DNA from: Aquipluma nitroreducens
GTDB lineage: Bacteria > Bacteroidota > Bacteroidia > Bacteroidales > Prolixibacteraceae
Assembly (NCBI RefSeq): GCF_009689585.1
Contig: NZ_AP018694.1
Coordinates: forward strand, 310,001 to 374,000
Direction of reading: 5' to 3'
DNA: 64,000 bases
Position 1 is the stretch's first letter. Each line of letters begins with the position of its first letter. Positions 44,362 through 53,634 of the stretch are shown here, piece after piece. Below the pieces are notes generated by a model, which was given only the letters and a program-made list of their open reading frames with translations, made no database searches and was not told where the DNA came from. The translations under genes were made by a program, and so were the position numbers.

Positions 44362-47115
44362 CTAGTTGTTTTGCGATCTTGCTTCTTCCGCTATTTTCAA
44401 ATAAATGCTTTTCGCTTTCTTATATCTGCCCTGAACAATATTTAAATCGTGTGTGAAATATTTATTCCAATCGTTTCCCGGCGAAGTCTTTTCAATCAGG
44501 TTATCAATCCATTTCACAAAATATTGTGCATCTTCGGAACTGGCTCTTACTGGCTTATTATTAACTGTTACATATACCGGTGCGGTGTGGGTTTGATGGC
44601 CATTCTCATCAATACGACGGGCACACAACCAACCACTCTGAGCGAAAACCTGATTTACTTTTAATATAACAGGGGTTTCAGGTTGGGCAGTTCCTTCCTG
44701 TTTGGCAACCACTTTCCCATTGAAAACCAATTCCAGCGTTCCAGTTAAAGGTTTTACTGATGTCCATTTTACTTCTACCGAAACTGTTCCTTTATTTTTC
44801 ATTTTTATTTCATCACCTGGTTGGTACTTTCCGTTTACCTTCATGTCAATGAATTCGAGATGACCATTTCGGGAAACTACAGTTCTACCATCTCTGATTG
44901 CTTCTATCCATTTGCGATAAGTTAAGGCTCCATCTACCCGTGAATAAGTTAAAAGTGTGCCAAATGGTTCGGATAAATTACATGGGTAATCGGTTCCGGC
45001 ACAAAGTCCTAACCGTATACCGCAATTAAGTAATTTATAATAAGCATTAATAGTAGCATCAGCGCTATAATTACCATTATTGTGAGATTGCGTACCATAC
45101 ACATCCTCTGAAAAGAAATCGAGCATTCCTAATGCTGCTTCAACCGGATACTCAATTGGAATGCAGCAATTTAAATAATTCTGAATTTGATCATTCAAAT
45201 ATTCAGTATGGCAAAAACCAACAATTCCATTATGCTTTCTGCCATATTCCAGAATTTTGTATGGCGATTCGTCCCATATTTGGTGGGCTTCGGTTAATCC
45301 AAGCAAAACTACGTGACCACCAAGTGCCTTATATTCAAAAGTAGTGCCTGCCGGATCCCAGTGCCATTCGGCATCGTAATGTATTATCCTTCCAGAACAT
45401 GACAGAGGCGAATCCTTTCCGTTAACTTTTGGCAAGTCGATTTCACTTGGTTTAACTTCAGCATCACCCATATCCGCCAATACCGAAATTACTGCAAGAT
45501 CATTAACCTCCATCATTTCTTTAAGCTTATTCTCAGGAAGTATTTCGCTGACAGCACCACCGCAATCACGATGAACATGCATATCGCCAGCATACCAGTT
45601 CGATGGTTCTGGATGAGCTCCAGATGAACCAATCTCCTCGCAATCACCAAAACCAGTTAAGGTAAAAACACAATTGGGAGGAAGACTTGTCTTTATTCTA
45701 TCATCATTCAGAATTATATCCGCACTTTTATAGAAATTCATATCAGGTGTCGTATAGGTCAGTTTTAATCTGTCGATTGCCGGCAGATTCGTTATTATTC
45801 CATTAATGGTAATATTCCTTTTACCAGAATTGCGACCAACAATTACCAATTGACCGTTTGGATTGAGAAAGGAACGGACAACCACGCTGCTATCGCTGAC
45901 CATCGAGCTAATCCGTGTAGCACCGGGTTTTATGAATTTGTAGACTTGGGCGAATTCATAGAACTGTTTTCTTGGCATCCAACTTTTTGTTGAGGGAATA
46001 TATTCGATCATTGGTTTGCCATCATCAGGTTGCCAAAAAACCCAGTCATTAGGCGGCGTACTACCCGAACCATTTCGCCTGGCGTGCTGGTAAACACAGT
46101 CAAACCCGTCCCAAAAGATATAAGCGTGTGCATTGTCGCCGAGTTGACCCAACATGTTTCCAATGCCAGCCATTTCGGTTACCCAGAATGATTTGTTTGG
46201 ATTTACGGGGTTGCCGACAATTTTATTATAATTTCCGGCATTGTTCCCGTAGTCGTGAACACCCCAATGATCCAGCTTACTCATGATATAGGGATCTTTT
46301 ACCATTTCGCCCAGACATAATGCAAATAAATGATCGCCTGCAGCGTCCGGGGATACGAAACGGATGTCGCTCATGCCTATTGCGTCAAGCTTTTTACCGA
46401 GTTTCTTAATTATTCGGGCAAACTGTACCGCGTCCGGAATATTCGGGCCTTCAACAAATCCATCCGGATGATCAATGCTTTTTCCTGAAGATACCTGCTC
46501 TGTTTCGTTCATAGGCGAAACCAGCGAAAACTTAATTTTAGCCGTGTGCCGTGCGTAATATAGTAACGCGGCAATAGACTCAACGAATTCATCTTCCATC
46601 ACCGGATTTATTGAATAATCAGTTCCACCCATCCAGCTTTTTTGTTTATCTGGCACTGCAAGAGGCTCTGCTGCAGGCGGGACACCCATCAAACTGATAA
46701 TTAAACCGTTTGTGATACCCTTCTGATTAAGATAACGCAAAGTTTTCCATACGCCTTGAAATCTTTCATTCGAGAATACTTTGTTGTAATAGGCCCAGTT
46801 AAAATTGTTTGGATTGTTATCATCGTTGACTACTTCCCAGTCCATCTCTTCGATTACGGCCCGAAAAATGGTCGCACCGAGTGAATCGACGAGCATGTCA
46901 ATTGCAGACTGCACCAGTTTTGTATCGCCATATTCGCCGTTATACCACCATGCGGTGTTGATGTTCACGCCAAAACCATCCATTTTTTGAAACTGTTTTG
47001 AGCCATCGATTTGAAGCAAAACAACAGATTTTTGGCCAACAACCGTTAAAGGAACAAGGCATAAGAACAGTACGGCTATTCTTAGGGCCAGACGATTCGA
47101 TTTTTCTTTTTGCAT
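44362..47115 (-). CDS. GH30 glycosidase fused to a CehA/McbA-type PHP metallohydrolase
   Basis: 917 residues with signal peptide (RIAVLFLCLVPLTVVG). The first half (about 30-490) is GH30-like: FQKMDGFGVNINTAWWYN opens the barrel, SPMNETEQ contains the acid/base Glu and FWVTEMAG the nucleophile Glu. From about 505 a PHP/CehA-McbA-type domain begins: YAGDMHVHRDCGG (H-x-H), DLAVISVLADMG, VGFCHTEYL and CAGTDYPC. A C-terminal beta domain closes the protein. Each part keeps its likely metal or catalytic residues. The combination suggests glycosidase plus phosphoester or ester cleavage on one exported chain. Confidence 0.82.
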   Translation of the reverse strand: MQKEKSNRLALRIAVLFLCLVPLTVVGQKSVVLLQIDGSKQFQKMDGFGVNINTAWWYNGEYGDTKLVQSAIDMLVDSLGATIFRAVIEEMDWEVVNDDNNPNNFNWAYYNKVFSNERFQGVWKTLRYLNQKGITNGLIISLMGVPPAAEPLAVPDKQKSWMGGTDYSINPVMEDEFVESIAALLYYARHTAKIKFSLVSPMNETEQVSSGKSIDHPDGFVEGPNIPDAVQFARIIKKLGKKLDAIGMSDIRFVSPDAAGDHLFALCLGEMVKDPYIMSKLDHWGVHDYGNNAGNYNKIVGNPVNPNKSFWVTEMAGIGNMLGQLGDNAHAYIFWDGFDCVYQHARRNGSGSTPPNDWVFWQPDDGKPMIEYIPSTKSWMPRKQFYEFAQVYKFIKPGATRISSMVSDSSVVVRSFLNPNGQLVIVGRNSGKRNITINGIITNLPAIDRLKLTYTTPDMNFYKSADIILNDDRIKTSLPPNCVFTLTGFGDCEEIGSSGAHPEPSNWYAGDMHVHRDCGGAVSEILPENKLKEMMEVNDLAVISVLADMGDAEVKPSEIDLPKVNGKDSPLSCSGRIIHYDAEWHWDPAGTTFEYKALGGHVVLLGLTEAHQIWDESPYKILEYGRKHNGIVGFCHTEYLNDQIQNYLNCCIPIEYPVEAALGMLDFFSEDVYGTQSHNNGNYSADATINAYYKLLNCGIRLGLCAGTDYPCNLSEPFGTLLTYSRVDGALTYRKWIEAIRDGRTVVSRNGHLEFIDMKVNGKYQPGDEIKMKNKGTVSVEVKWTSVKPLTGTLELVFNGKVVAKQEGTAQPETPVILKVNQVFAQSGWLCARRIDENGHQTHTAPVYVTVNNKPVRASSEDAQYFVKWIDNLIEKTSPGNDWNKYFTHDLNIVQGRYKKAKSIYLKIAEEARSQNN

Positions 47116-47166
47116 AATAGTTGAATTAAACGCAGTTAGCCGAAGTTATTTTATCCTGATATCAGA

Positions 47167-48786
47167 TTATTTTGAGACTAAAACCTTCCCGGCGTCTTTT
47201 TGCCAGATTGTTAATGCGTAGTCTCCCTGCCCGAGGTCCTTCAGCTTAAAAGAACCGGGTTTTAATTCCTGACTGGCAGATATCGCGCTACCGTTTACAG
47301 TTATCTGCGAGGGTTTAAAGGCCAATCTCAGGTATACAATTTCATTCCGATCTAAGGCGAAATATTTTACCTGGTTTTCAGTATACTGAATATCTTTCAG
47401 TATGCCTTCTGAGTAAAGGATATGATTTTCGTGAGGAGGCGCCCACTCAGGAATACCGGCAAATACCTGATAAAACATTCGGGGGCATTCGCCATAACAA
47501 TCAGACCACCAGGTCGAAATATTCTTGCTAACAGGACTTTCAAAAGCCATACCTACCGAGTCATTACAATAGGTGACCCAGCTTAATGAGCGGTAAGCTT
47601 TTTCCTTGAATGATTCGTCTCCTGAGACCGCGTACCATCGGGCACAGACCGCAGCGTACCTCGCCGTTTGATAATCCATTTTAAACATAAAGGAATCTTG
47701 TTCGCCTACAATATTGGCTCCCCACATCGTTGAAGGTTCTCCGGGCTCCGATCTGAAAATGAAGTTATCTTCTGCCCATTTAATCAGTTTAGGGATGTCT
47801 GATTTCCATTCGGGGTCGAATTCAGGAAAGTCGAACATACACAACGTGGTATTATTGGCACTCAGGTTGCTTTTATAGGTATTGCTTTTTATGTCCGAAT
47901 CCGAATGCCCATCGGTCCAATACCCTGTCTTCATTGGGTATTCGAGGATAAAGTTTTTTACCTTGTCGCGGACATCCCTGTATTTATCTACATTACCAAT
48001 ACCAGCTTTTACTAAATTATCAAATAACAGGTAACACCCCGTCCAGTTTGCGCCATATTCTGCTATAGCCTCTCCGGTAGTCATCAATACACGGTAGGGC
48101 CATACCGATTTTTCAGCGTTTCCTTCTTTTGCATGGGCGGCCAAAACATCGGCAACGTTTATAGCAGCTGTTAAATATTTTTTATCGCCTGAATAAAGGT
48201 ACATCCTGTAATAAGTCAATCCCATTTCGCCTGCATGGTCAACCTGTATTTCGTGTAGCTGGAAGCGTTTTGCACTTGTAAATCCCTGAAAGATTGTGTC
48301 CCCGGCATTGGTGGTAGTATATGGGAAATTTGACCAGGCAAAAGAAGCGGGACTTGTACCGTGACTAAGGTAATAGTCGGCCATATTCTTGATAATCACC
48401 ATCACACTGGTATCGCCCGTATAAGCGTAATAAAGACGGGCATTTTCGAACCAGTTGGGTATTTTTTCCGCCACGTCGTTCATCCATGTATCATAATCCT
48501 GCACCTTATTGTTTTTGAAGCCGCAATAAAAATAATATTGCGGGTAATTCGACCGCGGAGTAGGTCCTGGACTGTTAGGTACTTTGGTCTTTATGTAATC
48601 CCAGCGCAGGTGAAGAAAATGGTCGAAAGCTTTTTCGCGTGGTGTGAACCAGGGAACTATTTTGTTCTCTTTGTCTAATGCCACTTTGTGAGTACAGAAA
48701 TATTCAATGTCCTTTACTTTGTTTTGGCAACCAGGCAAGGAGATTCCAAATAGTATCGATGCAAATAAAATTTGTTTTTGAATCAT
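47167..48786 (-). CDS. Lipoprotein with alpha/alpha-toroid-like body, function unknown
   Basis: 539 residues with a lipobox (LPGC) at the N-terminus. The body has repeated helical pairs such as TYYRMYLYSGDKKYLTAAINVADVLAAHA and RYAAVCARWYAVSGDESFKEKAYRSLSW, the pattern of an (alpha/alpha) toroid used by polysaccharide lyases and unsaturated-uronyl hydrolases. A C-terminal beta domain (from about 460) has LRLAFKPSQITVNG. No family-specific catalytic motif can be named. A lyase or glycosidase on the cell surface is plausible from context. Confidence 0.6.
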   Translation of the reverse strand: MIQKQILFASILFGISLPGCQNKVKDIEYFCTHKVALDKENKIVPWFTPREKAFDHFLHLRWDYIKTKVPNSPGPTPRSNYPQYYFYCGFKNNKVQDYDTWMNDVAEKIPNWFENARLYYAYTGDTSVMVIIKNMADYYLSHGTSPASFAWSNFPYTTTNAGDTIFQGFTSAKRFQLHEIQVDHAGEMGLTYYRMYLYSGDKKYLTAAINVADVLAAHAKEGNAEKSVWPYRVLMTTGEAIAEYGANWTGCYLLFDNLVKAGIGNVDKYRDVRDKVKNFILEYPMKTGYWTDGHSDSDIKSNTYKSNLSANNTTLCMFDFPEFDPEWKSDIPKLIKWAEDNFIFRSEPGEPSTMWGANIVGEQDSFMFKMDYQTARYAAVCARWYAVSGDESFKEKAYRSLSWVTYCNDSVGMAFESPVSKNISTWWSDCYGECPRMFYQVFAGIPEWAPPHENHILYSEGILKDIQYTENQVKYFALDRNEIVYLRLAFKPSQITVNGSAISASQELKPGSFKLKDLGQGDYALTIWQKDAGKVLVSK

Positions 48787-48831
48787 TTCCGATTTACTTA
48801 TTAAATTAATACTCTTTTAAAAACTAAAAAT

Positions 48832-48951
48832 ATTCGTGAAGGAGAGACAACTTCTCCCTCACAACATTCTACTCTATAATCTGTTATTCCAACATTAGCT
48901 GTGCTTGCCGTCCACGACAGGTCTATTGTTTATCCGTAACGGCAGCAGCAG
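48832..48951 (-). pseudogene. Frameshifted FN3-domain remnant
   Basis: Downstream of the beta-helix protein stop (48952), reading in other frames gives LTAAAVTDK then IDLSWTASTANVGITDYRVE, a canonical Bacteroidetes FN3 start. It directly continues the beta-helix tail DKAPPGNLTN. Two single-base deletions, at about 48951 and within the AAACAATAG stretch, would restore one frame. The domain then breaks off after about 45 residues. So the neighbouring gene once had a C-terminal FN3 extension. Confidence 0.75.
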
Positions 48952-50478
48952 TTAGTTTGTGAGGTTGCCCGGTGGGGCTTTATCAGAGGAAGGGGTTGAA
49001 ACACTACTGGCTTCGTAAGCCCCGATGTCCCATGCAATACCCTCAGCGCGGATGACACCGTCTTTGTCGGTTGTGAAGTAGGCGCCCAAGTCAATGCCTT
49101 TATCACGGGCAACAGTGTCACCTGAGGTCAAATGAAAATCATTGGTCAATTCATTCGGAACATAGCTCATAAATTTTGGAGCGCTCGTAATAGCCGAAGG
49201 CTCATTGCTATCCTTCCACTGTGGAATTGTATAACTCTGTCCCCTGAAGAATATGTAAGGCAATCCGCTAGTCCCGTAATAAATGTTATTGCTGAATGTC
49301 CAAGACGCTTCCGTCCAGCCGGTACTCTCCTCGATGTGTACCACCGGAAATGAAGCGCTGGTCCCCATGTTATAAAATATATTGTTTTTGATTTCATTGC
49401 CCGATCCGGTTGGATTTGCAGCATAACCCATGATACGAATTGGTAAATACTTATCACTGTTATCGACGAAGGTATTGTTTAGTATTTTTAGATTATCTAT
49501 TGATAGTATTTTCCCGGGACCTGCATAAAGACGGATATATTCAGGATAACCGTCAATTTGATCCACAATCCTAAAGATGTTATTGTATATCCATACATTG
49601 TTATAAGCATGGTCAAACCATACGCCTAGCTGGATCGCAGCATCAGCAACATTACGAAATTCATTGTTATATACTTTTAAAAAATTAGATCCTCCCGCCT
49701 GTAAAAAGTCAGGGTGTTCAGGTGTGAGCAGGCTGGTAGTGGCCTTTTCTGCTGTGATAATATTGTTATAAACCGAGAGGCCCGAACTGGTTTGAATGCC
49801 ATCAGGGCCATAACCGTTTCCCTGGCCGGATAAGATAGAAATATAATTATCGTGGATTTTATTTTGATCAAACTGCGGGGCGCCGCCTGATAACCGGATT
49901 GCCGCCCATTCATGGGTGCCGCCGTTGACATTGGAGAGCGAACAATGATGAATTTCATTTAGAACGCCATTGATGTTTATGCCCATCCCTACCTTATCAA
50001 AATCAATATTGTTTATCATATGCCCGTTTGTTCCATTTGTTATGCCTATATCGGCGCCGGTAAATAGGATGTGGTTTTGGTTATCATAATTACCATCTAC
50101 TGTAATATCAGATTTTTGGTTCAAATCAATGCCTGCTCCACTAAAAGTAACTACACCATTATGGTCCTTATTCTGGCCCGCTTTTATTACTATTGGAGAA
50201 GAAGAGGATCCAGATGTTCCAACCTTCAAAGTCTCCGAATATGTTTTTGAGGGGCTTCCCCCGCTAATAAATAGGGTATCCCCGGCCTTAACGCCGCTTA
50301 CACCCCAAACTACACTTCCGAAGCCTGTCCATGCATTCTGCCACGAGGTTCCGTCATTGGTGCCGACAGCATCTCCATCAACGTACCAGTTGGATGCTGA
50401 AACTGGTGGTAGCACAACTGCAAAAAAAGCGATCAGGATTAAAAATACATGGCCATAGAGATTTGTAATTTTTGTCAT
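48952..50478 (-). CDS. Exported beta-helix repeat protein, C-terminally truncated
   Basis: 508 residues with signal peptide (VFLILIAFFAVVLPPVSA). It starts after the signal with ASNWYVDGDAVGTNDGTSWQNAWTGF, then has PbH1-type repeats (LHHCSLSNVNGG, VYNNIITAEKA, IYNNIFRIVDQ, LNNTFVDN) typical of right-handed beta-helix pectate/alginate-lyase-like proteins. The end, DIGAYEASSVSTPSSDKAPPGNLTN, runs into a broken FN3 domain, so the last residues are linker. It may bind or cleave polysaccharide; catalysis cannot be assigned. Confidence 0.8.
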   Translation of the reverse strand: MTKITNLYGHVFLILIAFFAVVLPPVSASNWYVDGDAVGTNDGTSWQNAWTGFGSVVWGVSGVKAGDTLFISGGSPSKTYSETLKVGTSGSSSSPIVIKAGQNKDHNGVVTFSGAGIDLNQKSDITVDGNYDNQNHILFTGADIGITNGTNGHMINNIDFDKVGMGININGVLNEIHHCSLSNVNGGTHEWAAIRLSGGAPQFDQNKIHDNYISILSGQGNGYGPDGIQTSSGLSVYNNIITAEKATTSLLTPEHPDFLQAGGSNFLKVYNNEFRNVADAAIQLGVWFDHAYNNVWIYNNIFRIVDQIDGYPEYIRLYAGPGKILSIDNLKILNNTFVDNSDKYLPIRIMGYAANPTGSGNEIKNNIFYNMGTSASFPVVHIEESTGWTEASWTFSNNIYYGTSGLPYIFFRGQSYTIPQWKDSNEPSAITSAPKFMSYVPNELTNDFHLTSGDTVARDKGIDLGAYFTTDKDGVIRAEGIAWDIGAYEASSVSTPSSDKAPPGNLTN

Positions 50479-50484
50479 GTCTCT

Positions 50485-51420
50485 CTAGTTTAAAAGTTTA
50501 AAATCTAAAGGACGAATTGGAATGACCTTTTTGTCGGACAAGAGAAACCAGGACCCGATAACTGCCAAACCAATACCTGCAAATTCAACCATTGAAAGCT
50601 TTTCTTTCAAAAGCGATAATGCCAAACCAATGGTGAACAATTGTTGAAGCGTAGCAACAACAGGACTTACCTGAGACGCCTTTCCTCCGGCCCGATAGGC
50701 AGCATAAACGAATAAAACGCCTAACCCGTCGACCAATCCTGCCAATGATCCAACCCAAAAAGTTTGCGTTGAAAACTTAAATTCAACCAATCCCGATAGG
50801 ATAAAACCAACCGATATTAAAACCGATGAAGCGATGAAGCTTAAGTAAGACCATTCAGTTGGAATAAAATTGGCCGTTAATTTTTGTGTAGCGCTAAATA
50901 ATCCAAACAGAAAAAGAGCTAAGAAGGCAAACAATACCCAAATTTCCGGTTTCATATGCTGAAAAAACAAGCCGGGGCCGGTGAACAGTTGAGATTGACC
51001 CGACAGTATTATGATTGCAGGTACCACAATCAATATTCCAATGCCATTTATAAGACGGATCTTTTCCTTAAAAATCAGGAGTGCGATCAGGATAGTGACC
51101 AACGAATAAAGATTTGTAAATGGAATAACTACTGATGCTTGTCCTCCCATTTTAAAAGATTGATAAACAGATATGTTTCCAATTACCGCCAATAGGCCAG
51201 TACTGGTTCCCCAAACAATTCCCTTCAGGTTTACATCTTTCTTTTTACATCTGTAAATCACGAATGGTAAAGAGAACAACATGCCTGCAGTAAATAAAAT
51301 TTGATAGGTATAGGGGTTCACTTCACCTGAAACATACTTGGTCAATGTTCCCCACACAGACCAGCTAAGCGCTGCAAGAGTTGTATAAACAAGCCATATT
51401 CTTTCTCTCAAAACATTCAT
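50485..51420 (-). CDS. DMT superfamily (EamA) transporter 2
   Basis: 311 residues with about ten membrane helices in two EamA repeats (STSWSVWGTLTKYVSGE-like start, QSFKMGGQASVVIPFTNLYSLV, and FVYAAYRAGGKASQVSPVVATLQQLF in the second). It belongs to a different subgroup from the transporter at 39809-40768. It lies 6 bp from the beta-helix gene and 52 bp from the CBM9-like gene. Substrate unknown. Confidence 0.85.
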   Translation of the reverse strand: MNVLRERIWLVYTTLAALSWSVWGTLTKYVSGEVNPYTYQILFTAGMLFSLPFVIYRCKKKDVNLKGIVWGTSTGLLAVIGNISVYQSFKMGGQASVVIPFTNLYSLVTILIALLIFKEKIRLINGIGILIVVPAIIILSGQSQLFTGPGLFFQHMKPEIWVLFAFLALFLFGLFSATQKLTANFIPTEWSYLSFIASSVLISVGFILSGLVEFKFSTQTFWVGSLAGLVDGLGVLFVYAAYRAGGKASQVSPVVATLQQLFTIGLALSLLKEKLSMVEFAGIGLAVIGSWFLLSDKKVIPIRPLDFKLLN

Positions 51421-51472
51421 TCTTTTGAATTTTAACCTTTACCAAGTTGTAGCGCGACGAACAGCGATCATC

Positions 51473-52297
51473 TTAAACTCCCGGTGTATTTTTATTTGAA
51501 AACAAAATAGGCGTATACAATTCAGGCTTATGGTTGTCGTTATCTCCAATTTTGTCCCAAGACATGGCGTTTTGTATTACACCGTTTCCGTTCAGATGTT
51601 TACCAAAACGGCCGAAGAATATTTTCCATATATCATCCTGCTGAGGTGGCAAATTACGATCTTTAGCCAAGTGTTTCATCCCACTCCACGGGAATGCGAT
51701 TTCTACGGTCCAACCTTTGTCAATATCCGTGTTATCGTTAATCGTTCCCTGGACTTGAACAGCTGAGCGAAGTCCTGCTATATCCCAGTCGGTATAGGCC
51801 CATCTCAGCCCCCTTGGGTGATTTCCCCGCCAGAATGTCGGAGCATCACGGTCGTGGTTACCACCAAAAGTGAAAGCATCTCTTGAATGGACGTCGAATT
51901 CTTTGGCATCAAACTTTTTAAAAGCGTCTTGCCAGATAAAAAACACCTCATAAACTGTGTTAAGTGCATTAATCTCAAATTCGTAGTAGCAATCGCCGCC
52001 ATCAATGAACACCTCAACATCGTTTTCCTGAAAAATAATATCATCGCGCTGAGTCAATTTTGCTTCGACAAATGGTTCTTCAACCCAGAAGGCGATATAG
52101 AGAGCTTCATCGTCCCAGAGTACTGCTGCGCGCGTATCGAAATAACCCGGATAACCGTTAATCATATCGACAAAGCGAGGCGATTTACGTGCTTTTTGCC
52201 AGACCGGTTTGGTTAAATCGCCGTCAATAGTGATTGGCGAAGGGGCTCGATAACAGGTGTAAGGCGATTCACTGTAAGAAGACTTTCCGTTTTTCAT
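51473..52297 (-). CDS. CBM9-like domain protein, cytoplasmic or unanchored
   Basis: 274 residues from the ATG at 52297. The open frame starts at a TTG at 52303, which adds only two residues, so I chose ATG. It has no signal peptide. The body is the carbohydrate-binding family 9-like fold: PITIDGDLTKPVWQKA, AVLWDDEALYIAFWVEEP, ENDVEVFIDGG and YYEFEINALNTVYEVFF. Unlike the secreted paralogue at 20097, this copy should stay inside unless an unusual export is used. Confidence 0.82.
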   Translation of the reverse strand: MKNGKSSYSESPYTCYRAPSPITIDGDLTKPVWQKARKSPRFVDMINGYPGYFDTRAAVLWDDEALYIAFWVEEPFVEAKLTQRDDIIFQENDVEVFIDGGDCYYEFEINALNTVYEVFFIWQDAFKKFDAKEFDVHSRDAFTFGGNHDRDAPTFWRGNHPRGLRWAYTDWDIAGLRSAVQVQGTINDNTDIDKGWTVEIAFPWSGMKHLAKDRNLPPQQDDIWKIFFGRFGKHLNGNGVIQNAMSWDKIGDNDNHKPELYTPILFSNKNTPGV

Positions 52298-52353
52298 GTA
52301 CAATAATTTTAGATGTATATATAGACTTTACTAACTATCAAGTACCTATTTAA

Positions 52354-53601
52354 TTACTTTTCAGGCTCATATATCCAGATAAATGAATGTCTAAGGTTTT
52401 CAGCAATCAGAATCCGACCTTTCCTGTCAGCACAGATTATACTGCATTGTGCGGTATTATCAGGCCAGCCAAGGCAATCTATGGATCCGGTTACAGGGTC
52501 GTAACAAAGTATCCAAGAATTGTCTTCATCCCTCCCGCCCAGCAGGTAAAGTTTTCCGTCGCCACCATAAGCAAGCGATTTAAGGTTCCAATACTGAAAG
52601 GCTTTTCCTTTGTTTATTACTGTGGAAGTTGAAGGATGGAATTTGAAAAGGAACCCGTCGTTGATTGTACCGCACCAGAAACCCCCGTCGCGTGCCCGTA
52701 TAGCCGAAGCTATGCCGTTTTCATAGAGCGGGTCGGAATCCATTCCTTGTTGTGTGGGAATTTTAGCGCCTGTAAAAACCGGCTTTTCGTCACCGTAATT
52801 AAGCCTGTATATAAGTCCCCCGGAATGAACTGAATAGGAGGATATACCTCCTTTCATAAGTTCCTGTTTTGTCATTCCTACTTCTTTATGGTAATACGCT
52901 GAAAAATACAGGGTACCGGCATCGTCAAGCATAAGAATCTTGGGAATTCCTCTCCACGAAACCCTGCCAAGGTCTTTAACCCGCCATGGTTTCATAACTT
53001 CTCCAATGTCTTTTGTTGTCCTTGTATTCATATCGTAAGAGAATAAATGGCCGGAAGGATAGGTTACACCATAGATTTTTTCGCGTACCGAATCGACAAC
53101 AATACAGTTTATTCCCTGCCCCGCGGCTATTATGCCGAAGTCTTCGCTTTTTTTTGTTACCGGGTCGAATGAAAAGAGATGTCCTCCTTCATAGGATTTG
53201 GTAGAGTCGTCCAGTACATCGTTATAGGTTGATGTACATCCGAAAAGGACATTTCCTCGGCCAACACAAAGATCATTGACCGATGTTTGCCCGCGAAACT
53301 TTGATGTTACATTCAGCACATGTTCCACCTTTTCGCCGTCGGTCCTGAAAAGATGACAGTTCTGGGCTCCCCAGGTGGCTTTTGTGCTTCCATAAACCCA
53401 GCCGTCATTCATCAGTATCATATCTGTTACAGCGCTTTCGCCTCCTAGCACCGGGCCCTGCGGACCATTCGAAATAAGAATATGTTTTGTTACTGTACCC
53501 TTGGTTATCGCACCTTCTCTTTGCCCAAACGAGCTTACAACATTGCCTGAGACCAATAAGAAAATAATGTATCCGGTAAGTAATATTTTATTGTTTTTCA
53601 T
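52354..53601 (-). CDS. Exported beta-propeller protein, function unknown
   Basis: 415 residues with signal peptide (LLTGYIIFLLVSGNVVSSFG). Repeated units such as HLFRTDGEKVEHVLNV, HLFSFDPVTKKSEDFG, HLFSYDMNTRTTKDIGE and KLYLLGGRDEDNSWILCYDPVTG show a WD40/Kelch-like propeller. No catalytic residues are evident; it may sense or bind carbohydrate or act as a lyase scaffold. It is followed by the CBM9-like gene and preceded 33 bp away by a second propeller gene. Confidence 0.72.
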   Translation of the reverse strand: MKNNKILLTGYIIFLLVSGNVVSSFGQREGAITKGTVTKHILISNGPQGPVLGGESAVTDMILMNDGWVYGSTKATWGAQNCHLFRTDGEKVEHVLNVTSKFRGQTSVNDLCVGRGNVLFGCTSTYNDVLDDSTKSYEGGHLFSFDPVTKKSEDFGIIAAGQGINCIVVDSVREKIYGVTYPSGHLFSYDMNTRTTKDIGEVMKPWRVKDLGRVSWRGIPKILMLDDAGTLYFSAYYHKEVGMTKQELMKGGISSYSVHSGGLIYRLNYGDEKPVFTGAKIPTQQGMDSDPLYENGIASAIRARDGGFWCGTINDGFLFKFHPSTSTVINKGKAFQYWNLKSLAYGGDGKLYLLGGRDEDNSWILCYDPVTGSIDCLGWPDNTAQCSIICADRKGRILIAENLRHSFIWIYEPEK

Positions 53602-53634
53602 TTGTTTTCCCTTTAGGATTTATGATTTTTCAGT

